Shown: positions 9,158 through 16,866 of the stretch, in pieces
Layout: each line of letters begins with the position of its first letter
Position numbering within the stretch: the first letter of the stretch is position 1
Notes under the pieces: model-generated
What the model was told of the DNA's origin: nothing
Database searches by the model: none
The model's input: the letters and a program-made list of their open reading frames with translations, nothing else
Translations under genes and position numbers: made by a program
Source: Desulfobacterales bacterium
Lineage (GTDB): Bacteria; Desulfobacterota; Desulfobacteria; Desulfobacterales; UBA2156
DNA length: 60,857 bases
NCBI GenBank assembly: GCA_027025555.1
Contig: JALVQN010000217.1
Location: 1-60,857, forward strand
Reading direction: 5' to 3'

Positions 9158-9658
9158 ATGGGAAATCAAGCAGAAGCGGCCGCCCTGGACGAGGCCCCGA
9201 AAATAGAAAAAGAGGCCGACATTCCGGAAGGGTGGGAACCCAATATCATTGCTTTTGCATGCCATTATTGCGCCTTTGCCGCCGCCGACCTGGCCGGCGT
9301 CATGCGGCTGTCTTACCCTCCCAACGTGAAGGTGATCCGTCTTCCCTGCACGGGAAAGCTGGACGAATACTATGTTCTGAGGGCCTTTGTCCGGGGGGTG
9401 GACGGCGTGTTCGTGGCGGGCTGACTGGAAGGTCAGTGCCATTTCCTGGAAGGAAATCTCAACGCCAAGAAGAAAGTCGCCCGTCTCAAGCATCTTTTGG
9501 CCGAAGTGGGCATCGACCCCCGGAGGGTGGAGATGTTCAATCTTTCCGCCGCCATGGGTCCCCGATGGGCCGAGATCTGTACCACCTTCACCCAGACCAT
9601 AAAGGAGCTGGGGCCCTCCCCGGTAGGGTTGGCCGGTCGCAGGCCCAAAGAAGGATAA
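9158..9658 (+). CDS. mvhD: MvhD-type iron-sulfur subunit, predicted selenoprotein (UGA at 9422-9424 read as Sec)
   Basis: Reading through TGA gives ...VRGVDGVFVAG-U-LEGQCHFLEGNLNAKKKVARLKHLLAEVGIDPRRVEMFNLSAAMGPRWAEICTTFTQTIKELG..., collinear with MvhD, where this position is the Cys of a GCxxGxCH motif. Confidence 0.9.
9441..9457 (+). promoter_or_regulatory. putative bacterial SECIS hairpin
   Basis: ATTTCCT-GGA-AGGAAAT: perfect 7-bp stem, loop GGA (G at loop positions 1-2), loop begins 24 nt after the UGA. Confidence 0.75.
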
Positions 9659-9668
9659 CGGAGGAGCT

Positions 9669-10352
9669 ATGATCGTTGCAAAGAGAAAACCCATCGAAGA
9701 AATCAAAGAGATGGTCAAAGGGTATCAGAAGGTCCTGAATGTGGGGTGCGGCACATGCGTGTCCGTCTGCCTGGTGGGAGGCGAAAAGGAGGTCAACATC
9801 CTCAATGCCGAACTCGAAATGGCTCGGAAGATGGAAGACAACCCCATTGAGATGGGCGCTGCCAGCGTGGAACGCCAGTGCGACCGGGAATTTTTGGCCG
9901 AACTGGACGACAAGGTGGGGGAATACGAGGCCCTCATGTCCATGGCCTGCGGGGTGGGCATCCAGTTTCTGGCGGAGCGCTTTCCGGACAAGCCGGTGCT
10001 GCCGGCGGTGGATACCACGGGACTGGCCGTGAACCAGGATGTGGGATGGTACGAAGAACGGTGCCGCTCCTGCGGCAGTTGCGTTTTGGGATGGACCGGG
10101 GGCATCTGCCCGGTGACCCTGTGCGCCAAGGGGCTTTATAACGGCCCCTGCGGCGGGACCAACAACGGAAGCTGTGAGATCGATCCCGAGCAGCCGTGCG
10201 CCTGGTTCAAGATTTACGAGCGGCTGGCCGGGCAGGGACGCTTGGACTTGATCAAGGAATTTCATCCGGCCAACGCGTGGCAGGATCAGGTCCCGCGGAC
10301 CCTGATTCAACCGGGATACGAAAAGGCGGAGGCGACCGGTCAAAAGACCTAA
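9669..10352 (+). CDS. metV: MetV, zinc/Fe-S partner of methylenetetrahydrofolate reductase
   Basis: Cys-rich 227 aa protein (CGTCVSVCLVGG, CRSCGSCVLGWTGGICPVTLCAKGLYNGPCGGTNNGSCE) immediately upstream of metF. Confidence 0.88.
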   Translation: MIVAKRKPIEEIKEMVKGYQKVLNVGCGTCVSVCLVGGEKEVNILNAELEMARKMEDNPIEMGAASVERQCDREFLAELDDKVGEYEALMSMACGVGIQFLAERFPDKPVLPAVDTTGLAVNQDVGWYEERCRSCGSCVLGWTGGICPVTLCAKGLYNGPCGGTNNGSCEIDPEQPCAWFKIYERLAGQGRLDLIKEFHPANAWQDQVPRTLIQPGYEKAEATGQKT

Positions 10353-10426
10353 GAGGCGGAATCCATGGGGTGCCGAGGCATGAAGGGTCGCATCGTTGAA
10401 ACGAAACTTTTCGGGGAAAGGCGAAA

Positions 10427-11353
10427 ATGAAATCAGGAAGCAACTTGGAAAAGGTTCTGAAGAAAGGACATTTTGCATTTACCGGCGAGTTGGGTCCCCC
10501 CAGGGGCGCCAACGCCGAAGAAGTTCGGAAAAAGGCCGCCTTTTTGAAGGGGAACGTGGACTCGGTCAATATTACGGACAACCAGACCGCCATGGTCCGC
10601 ATGTCCAGCTGGGCTTCCTGCCTCCTGTTGATCCAGGAAGGCCTCGAACCCAATTACCAGATGGTGTGCCGGGACCGGAACCGTCTGGCCATGCAATCCG
10701 ATATCCTGGGCGCCTACGCCCTGGGGATTCGCAACATCCTTTGTCTTTCCGGCGACCATTGCAAGTTCGGGGATCATCCCCAGGCCAAGGGGGTCTTCGA
10801 TATCGATTCCATGCAACTGATCGCCATGGTCAAGAAGATGCGTGACGAAGGGCAGTTCCTCAGCGGTGGCGAACTGGATGAAGCCCCCAAGATGTTCATC
10901 GGTGCGGCGGCCAATCCCTTTGCCGATCCCTTTGAGTGGCGGGTGTACCGGCTGGCCAAAAAAGTCTCGGCGGGTGTGGATTTCATCCAGACCCAGTGTA
11001 TTTACAACATGGAAAAATTCAGACAATACATGAAACAGGCCAATGACATGGGGCTCACGGAGAAGGTCTTCATCCTGGCGGGCGTCACCCCCATGAAAAG
11101 CGTGGGCATGGCCAAGTACATGAAAAATAAAGTCCCGGGGATGGATGTCCCGGACGAGATCATCAAACGTCTCCAGGGCGTGGAAAAGAAGAAGCAGGCC
11201 GAAGAGGGGATCAAGATCGCCGTGGAGCAGATCGAGGAATTCAAGGAGATGAAAGGGGTCGCCGGCGTGCATCTCATGGCCATCGAATGGGAGCACAAGG
11301 TCCCCCAGATTGCCGAGATGGCCAAAGTCCTTCCCCGCCCCAAGCTGGAGTGA
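10427..11353 (+). CDS. metF: methylenetetrahydrofolate reductase
   Basis: GELGPPRGAN, NITDNQTAMVRMSSW, CLSGDH, GVDFIQTQCIY motifs of MetF. Confidence 0.93.
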   Translation: MKSGSNLEKVLKKGHFAFTGELGPPRGANAEEVRKKAAFLKGNVDSVNITDNQTAMVRMSSWASCLLLIQEGLEPNYQMVCRDRNRLAMQSDILGAYALGIRNILCLSGDHCKFGDHPQAKGVFDIDSMQLIAMVKKMRDEGQFLSGGELDEAPKMFIGAAANPFADPFEWRVYRLAKKVSAGVDFIQTQCIYNMEKFRQYMKQANDMGLTEKVFILAGVTPMKSVGMAKYMKNKVPGMDVPDEIIKRLQGVEKKKQAEEGIKIAVEQIEEFKEMKGVAGVHLMAIEWEHKVPQIAEMAKVLPRPKLE

Positions 11354-11414
11354 CAAGGATGCGGCCGCGGCAAACCCGGGCCCTTTCCGGGCGCGGCCGA
11401 TGCCCTGGATGTTG

Positions 11415-11453
11415 ACGGCCTGATTCCCGGTGGGGGATCGGGCCGTTTTTTTT
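11415..11453 (+). terminator. Rho-independent terminator of the hdr-met operon
   Basis: acggcctgattccc-ggtg-ggggatcgggccgt followed by TTTTTTTT. Confidence 0.85.
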
Positions 11454-11525
11454 GCCCTTTACAACCCTTCCCGTTCAACCCCTTTTTCCCCTCAGCGCAT
11501 TATTTCCTTGACAGGCGCCTCGCGA

Positions 11526-11574
11526 TATGAAACAAATCCTTCATAAATTTATTTTATGAAATAAATTCCTCATA
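11526..11574 (+). promoter_or_regulatory. two tandem palindromic operator-like elements upstream of the RpiR-family regulator
   Basis: TATGAAACAAATCCTTCATA (11526-11545) and TATGAAATAAATTCCTCATA (11555-11574): 17/20 identical, each an inverted repeat, 29-bp period; just before the ATG at 11580. Confidence 0.65.
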
Positions 11575-11579
11575 TTCCA

Positions 11580-12500
11580 ATGAATACCCACGACATCTTC
11601 CAACAGATTTCGGCGAACTATGAAAGGCTTCCGCCCAGTCAAAAAAAGGTTGCCGAATATATCTTCCATCACCTGAATCAAGCCATCCTGCTCAATGCCA
11701 ACCAGGTGGCCCTCAAGGCCAAGGTTTCTGAGGCCACGGTCATCCGCTTTTTCAATGGCCTCGGCTTCTCCGGGTTTGCGGAGTTTAAGCGGGTCCTCGG
11801 CCGGAAGATCATGGCCGATCATTCCACTTCCTCCCGGTTGATCGAATCGGCCAAGACCCTGGAGGGCCGCGATTCCCTTTTTTCAGACATTTTGCTGGAA
11901 GACATTGAAAAGATCAAAGCACTGGCGTCTCGGATTCCGGATAAGACCTTCAACACGGCGGTGGAGAAACTCTGCTCGGCCAGGAGGCTCTACGTCCTGG
12001 GATTGCGATCCAGCCATGCCCTGGCCTTTTACCTGGCCTTCGACCTTCGCTTTTTCCTGGATTCCGTTCGGTTGATCCAGCCGGGGGTGGGGGATATCCC
12101 CGAGCAACTGCGGGACATGGGCCCCCCCGATGTCCTGGTCGTCATCAGTTTCAAAAGACACACCCGAACCACGGTGGAGCTTACCGAAAGGATAAAACCG
12201 AAAGGGCCCTTCATCATTGCCATCACCAACAGCGCGCTTTCTCCCACCGCCCAGTTGAGCGATATGGCGCTGATCGCCGAAACAAAGATACCGGCCCATT
12301 TCGAATCCTATACGGCCCCCATGAGCCTGATCAATGCGCTTATCACGGCCATTGCCCTGCGGAAAAAGGACCAGGCCATCCCCGTGCTGAAGCGCCTGGA
12401 AGAGGAATTTTCAAGATTCAACACCTTCGTCAAACAGGGCCCGGACGCGTTTGACCGAGCGCCCTTGAAACAGGGGGATTTCTTGCAGGAGGAAAAATGA
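11580..12500 (+). CDS. MurR/RpiR family transcriptional regulator (HTH + SIS domain)
   Basis: N-terminal HTH (VALKAKVSEATVIRFFNGLGFSGFAEFK) and C-terminal SIS domain. Confidence 0.92.
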   Translation: MNTHDIFQQISANYERLPPSQKKVAEYIFHHLNQAILLNANQVALKAKVSEATVIRFFNGLGFSGFAEFKRVLGRKIMADHSTSSRLIESAKTLEGRDSLFSDILLEDIEKIKALASRIPDKTFNTAVEKLCSARRLYVLGLRSSHALAFYLAFDLRFFLDSVRLIQPGVGDIPEQLRDMGPPDVLVVISFKRHTRTTVELTERIKPKGPFIIAITNSALSPTAQLSDMALIAETKIPAHFESYTAPMSLINALITAIALRKKDQAIPVLKRLEEEFSRFNTFVKQGPDAFDRAPLKQGDFLQEEK

Positions 12501-13261
12501 CCTTCGAATGTATTGTCTATGAAAAGGAAGACGGTGTTGCCACCATCAAGTTGAACCGACCCCGGGTCCTCAATGCCATGAACCGGCAGCTGTGGCTCGA
12601 CTTCCAGGAAGCCCTGGCCGATGCAAAGAGGGACGCGGCCGTCAAGGTCGTGATCGTCACGGGGGAGGGACGGGCGTTTTCCACCGGTGCCGACTTGAAG
12701 GATTCAAAGGGGCGGAGCCTGCGCGATTACCGGGCCTACCTGGAGGCGTTGCAGGAAACCTCCCGGACCATCATCCGCTTCGAAAAACCCACCATTGCGG
12801 CCATCAACGGCTATGCCCTGGGGTCGGGGTATGAACTGGCCCTGGCCTGCGACATCCGCATTGCGGCTGAAGAAGCCAAGATCGGCTCTCCCGAAGCCAA
12901 GGTGACGTCCTCGGTGACCGGCGGCGCCATGCGCCTGGTCCAGGATTTAATCGGACCGGGAAAGGCCCGGGAACTCCTCTTCACCGCAGAGTACATCGAT
13001 GGCCGGGAGGCTGAACGAATCGGGCTGGTCAACAAGGCCGTGCCCCTGGACCGGCTCATGGAGGAGGCGCGAACCATGGCGGCGAAAATCGCCCGAAACT
13101 CGGCCTTTTCCATTAAACTGATCAAAAAAGGCCTCCTGATGGCCAAAGACAATGTGAGCATGGAGGCACTCATGGATTTTGAGGTGGAAGCCTGTCTGGC
13201 CTGTGTGTCCACCCAGGAGCGGGAGAAATCCTTGGAGGCCTTTGCGGAAAGGAAGCGATAG
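12497..13261 (+). CDS. enoyl-CoA hydratase/isomerase family protein
   Basis: Crotonase fold motifs (KLNRPRVLNAMNRQL, GEGRAFSTGADLKD, AAINGYALGSGYELALACDIRIA). Confidence 0.93.
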   Translation: MTFECIVYEKEDGVATIKLNRPRVLNAMNRQLWLDFQEALADAKRDAAVKVVIVTGEGRAFSTGADLKDSKGRSLRDYRAYLEALQETSRTIIRFEKPTIAAINGYALGSGYELALACDIRIAAEEAKIGSPEAKVTSSVTGGAMRLVQDLIGPGKARELLFTAEYIDGREAERIGLVNKAVPLDRLMEEARTMAAKIARNSAFSIKLIKKGLLMAKDNVSMEALMDFEVEACLACVSTQEREKSLEAFAERKR

Positions 13262-13269
13262 GAGGAAGC

Positions 13270-15411
13270 ATGTCCCTTGAAAGGGTGTTGAATGCCGGGT
13301 CGGTGGCCATTGTGGGGGCCTCGAAAAACGAAACCAAGCGGGGGTATCAGGCCATTCGTACCCTGCTTTCGGAAAACTACGCCGGGAAAATCTTCCCCGT
13401 CAATCCCAAGGAAAAAAGCATCTTGGGGTTGATGTGCTATCCAAAAGTGTCGGAGATTCCAGACCCGGTGGATCTGGCCCTGATCACCACACCGGCAAAG
13501 ACGCTGCCGGCCATTTTGGAAGATTGCGGGGCCAAAGGGGTGAAGGGGGCCGTGATCATCGCCGGCGGCTTCCAAGAGCTGGGAAAGGAGGGTAAAAAAC
13601 TCCAGGACACGGTGGTGGCAACGGCGAAAAAGTATGCCATCCGGCTCATCGGCCCCAACACTTCCGGGATGATGAACCTGAAAATAAACCTGAATCTCGT
13701 GGGCATGCGGGACGTGCCCAAGGGGGATATCGCCCTGCTGACCCAGAGCGGCAACATGGCCCTGACCATGATCACCGAGGCGAAGAACAACAGCAAGAGG
13801 GGATTTTCCTACTACGTGGGCGTGGGGAACGAAGCGGACATCCATTTCCACGAGTATCTGGCCCATTTCCGGGCGGATCCCGACACACGCGCCGTATTGA
13901 TGTACGTGGAGGGCATGCGGGACGGCCGCGCCTTTTTGGCCGAAGCCCGGCGAACCACGCGGGAAAAACCCATCGTCCTGTTGAAAAGCGGGCGGTCCGA
14001 CACGGGCCGGCGTTCGGCAGGCTCCCACACCGGGGCCCTGGCCGGAATGCCGGAAGTGGCGAAAGGGGCCTATACCCGGGCGGGGGTCATCGTTTTGGAA
14101 CACAGCGACGAGCTGTTTCCCGTGACCGAAACCGTATCGAGCCTGCCGCCCATCACCAACAATGCCGTGGCGATTTTAGCCGATGGGGGCGGGCATGCCA
14201 CCATCGCTTCCGATTTGTTGACGGATATGGGCATAAAGATTCCCATTCTCCACGACCAAACCCAAAAGAAGTTGAGAGAGATCCTGCCCTTTGCCGCCTC
14301 CGTGCCGAACCCCGTGGACGTGGCCGGGGGCGGCGACGCCGATCCTTCCATCTTTGCCGAATGCGCCAGGATCATCCTGGAAGATCCGGCTGTTGGAGGA
14401 CTCTTGATGGTGGGGCTTTTCGGAGGCTACGGGATCCGGTTCGCCGAAAGCCTGGCGGCCATCGAAGAAGCGGCCGCCCGCAACATGGGACAACTGGTGC
14501 AAGCGGTCAAAAAGCCCATGGTGGTGCACAGCCTTTTCAATTCGGCCAAGCCTCCCGCCCTCGACATCCTCAAGTCCCGGGGGATCACGGTCTACGATTC
14601 CCTCGATATTGCTTGTAAAAGCATCAGCGCCCTGGCGCAATACGGGGCCTACTTGAATTCGCCCCCCCAAGAAGGAGGGCTCGTGTTTCAGTGGGGGGCC
14701 AAAGCCACACCTGAGGGGAAAAAGATCCTGGAGACCGCCCGGGCCCAGGGCCGATGGGCGCTTTTGGAACACGAGGCCATGGCGTTGTTGGGCGCCCACG
14801 GGTTGCCCGTTTTTCCGGCCCCGCCCTCCCAATCCGCCGAAGAAGCCGTGGCAGCGGCGGAGAAAATAGACGGCCCGGTGGTCATGAAGATTGTTTCTCC
14901 GGACATCCTGCACAAGAGCGACGCCGGAGGGGTTCGATTGAATTTGTCCACGGCCGGGGAAATCCGGCAGGCCTTTGAAGAAATCCGCGCCAATGCAAAA
15001 AAGTTTAATCCAAAGGCCGAAATCCGTGGCATAAGCGTGGCGCCCATGGCCGAGCCGGGCGTCGAGATCATTGTGGGGACCAAGGACGACGATCAGTTCG
15101 GACCCATCATCATGTTCGGGCTGGGGGGGGTCCTGGTGGAGATCTTCAAGGATGTCACCTTCCGGGTTTTGCCGCTGACCCCCCTGGGGGCCCAGGGGAT
15201 GATACGCGAGTTCAAGGCAAGGGCCATCCTGGATGGCGTACGCGGCAATCCGCCGGTGGACAAGGAAGCCATTAAGGCCTTGTTGCTGAAGGTCTCCGAA
15301 GTCATCGAATCGTATCCGGAAATCGCAGAAATGGATCTCAACCCGGTCATGGTCTATGAAAAGGGATTGCACATCGTGGATGCCCGGATCCTACTGCAGG
15401 AAGCGTCTTGA
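13270..15411 (+). CDS. ADP-forming acetate/acyl-CoA synthetase, fused alpha-beta (CoA-binding + ATP-grasp)
   Basis: CoA-binding N-terminus (VAIVGASKNETKRGYQAIRTL), catalytic-His region (GSHTGALAG), ATP-grasp C-terminus (HKSDAGGVRLNL, MDLNPVMVYEKG). Confidence 0.92.
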   Translation: MSLERVLNAGSVAIVGASKNETKRGYQAIRTLLSENYAGKIFPVNPKEKSILGLMCYPKVSEIPDPVDLALITTPAKTLPAILEDCGAKGVKGAVIIAGGFQELGKEGKKLQDTVVATAKKYAIRLIGPNTSGMMNLKINLNLVGMRDVPKGDIALLTQSGNMALTMITEAKNNSKRGFSYYVGVGNEADIHFHEYLAHFRADPDTRAVLMYVEGMRDGRAFLAEARRTTREKPIVLLKSGRSDTGRRSAGSHTGALAGMPEVAKGAYTRAGVIVLEHSDELFPVTETVSSLPPITNNAVAILADGGGHATIASDLLTDMGIKIPILHDQTQKKLREILPFAASVPNPVDVAGGGDADPSIFAECARIILEDPAVGGLLMVGLFGGYGIRFAESLAAIEEAAARNMGQLVQAVKKPMVVHSLFNSAKPPALDILKSRGITVYDSLDIACKSISALAQYGAYLNSPPQEGGLVFQWGAKATPEGKKILETARAQGRWALLEHEAMALLGAHGLPVFPAPPSQSAEEAVAAAEKIDGPVVMKIVSPDILHKSDAGGVRLNLSTAGEIRQAFEEIRANAKKFNPKAEIRGISVAPMAEPGVEIIVGTKDDDQFGPIIMFGLGGVLVEIFKDVTFRVLPLTPLGAQGMIREFKARAILDGVRGNPPVDKEAIKALLLKVSEVIESYPEIAEMDLNPVMVYEKGLHIVDARILLQEAS

Positions 15412-15579
15412 TAAAAAGGGTTGCCCCGTAAGCTGGGATTTGATAAAAATCTTGGGCCTGTATCCTTGTGATTACTAAAAGGTTTCGCGGTACATCAACA
15501 GAAAGGAGGTGTTCATTTCCCGCCGTTTTTTTCCACCGGAATTTTTTTCCAACCCCATCCCTCATGGAAAGGAGGTCAC

Positions 15580-16560
15580 ATGAAAAAAGGATTTGTTTTA
15601 TCCATTGCGCTGGTTTTCGGTTTGGGAATCCTCATGGGTGCCGGGCCGGCGCCGGTCAAGGCGGAACAGAAGTTCGTCACCATCGGAACCGGGGGGGTAA
15701 CCGGTGTCTACTACCCCACAGGCGGTGCCATTTGTCGATTGGTCAATAAAACCCGGAAGGTCCACGGCATCCGTTGCTCCGTGGAGAGCACCGGAGGGTC
15801 CATTTACAACCTGAACGCCATTGCCGCCGGAGAACTGGACATGGGTGTGGCCCAGTCCGACTGGCAGTACCACGCCTATCACGGCACCAGCAAGTTCAAA
15901 GACAAGGGGCCCAACAAGGACCTGAGATCGGTCTTTTCCATTCACCCCGAGCCGTTCACCGTTGTGGCGCGAAAAGATTCGGGCATCAAAAAGTTCCAGG
16001 ACCTCAAGGGCAAACGGGTCAACATCGGCAACCCGGGGTCCGGACAGCGGGGCACCATGGAAGTGGTCATGAAAGCCTTTGGATGGACCAAAGCCGATTT
16101 CAAACTCGCCTCGGAGCTCAAATCCGCCGAGCAGTCCAAGGCCCTTTGCGACAACAAGATCGATGCCATGGTCTTCACCGTGGGGCATCCCAGCGGATCC
16201 ATCAAAGAGGCCACCACGTCGTGCGACTCCGTGATCGTTGAAGTCTCCGGCCCGGAAATCGACGCACTGGTCAAGAAGCATCCCTACTACCGATACGCGG
16301 TGATTCCCGGCGGGATGTACCGGGGGACGGATCATGACGTGAAGACCTTCGGCGTGGGCGCCACTTTCGTGACTTCCGCAAAAGTTCCTGAAGAGATCAT
16401 TTACTATGTGGTCAAGGCGGTCTTTGACAACTTCGATGAGTTCAAGAAGCTGCATCCGGCCTTCAAGGTTCTGAAAAAAGAAGAAATGATCAAAGACGGC
16501 CTTTCTGCACCGCTGCACAGGGGCGCCGTCAAATACTACAAAGAAGCCGGGTTGATGTAA
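15580..16560 (+). CDS. TAXI family TRAP transporter solute-binding subunit
   Basis: Signal peptide then [39 protein letters not shown]; strong RBS aaaggaggtcac. Confidence 0.94.
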   Translation: MKKGFVLSIALVFGLGILMGAGPAPVKAEQKFVTIGTGGVTGVYYPTGGAICRLVNKTRKVHGIRCSVESTGGSIYNLNAIAAGELDMGVAQSDWQYHAYHGTSKFKDKGPNKDLRSVFSIHPEPFTVVARKDSGIKKFQDLKGKRVNIGNPGSGQRGTMEVVMKAFGWTKADFKLASELKSAEQSKALCDNKIDAMVFTVGHPSGSIKEATTSCDSVIVEVSGPEIDALVKKHPYYRYAVIPGGMYRGTDHDVKTFGVGATFVTSAKVPEEIIYYVVKAVFDNFDEFKKLHPAFKVLKKEEMIKDGLSAPLHRGAVKYYKEAGLM

Positions 16561-16567
16561 GAAAAAA

Positions 16568-16620
16568 GGATACCGGGGGTGCGCCGGCGCCATCGAGCGC
16601 ACTCCCGGATCCCGTTTTTT
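16568..16620 (+). terminator. Rho-independent terminator/attenuator after the first TAXI gene
   Basis: GATaCCGGGgGTGCGC...GCGCACtCCCGGaTC hairpin followed by TTTTTT. Confidence 0.75.
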
Positions 16621-16866
16621 GACGCTTCCCGGCAAAAAAAGAGGCGTTTGATCCGTTTCAATCCTACGCTCTGCCTTACGCCTCTCCGCTTTGCTGAAAA
16701 GGACGCATCCGCTCAAGGCAAAATAGCTTTTTCCCCGGAAAGGAGTTGCGCCCGCGATGACGGGTTGGAAGGGAGGCCTTTTGGGGATGAAACGGATCGT
16801 TAGACCAGACCCTGCAACATGCGAGCATAGGACCCCTGGCATCATTATCATCAAAGGATCAATGCC

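Noticed and set aside
9158-9424. mvhD as a nonsense-mutated pseudogene
   Set aside because: Downstream frame remains open and MvhD-like, the stop is TGA at a conserved Cys position, and a SECIS-like hairpin follows at the right distance.
9232-9672. 146-aa plus-frame ORF across mvhD
   Set aside because: Wrong frame; composition is spurious, and the Sec read-through frame gives a coherent MvhD.
14176-15372. 398-aa minus-strand ORF
   Set aside because: Antisense to the acyl-CoA ligase; no recognisable domain.
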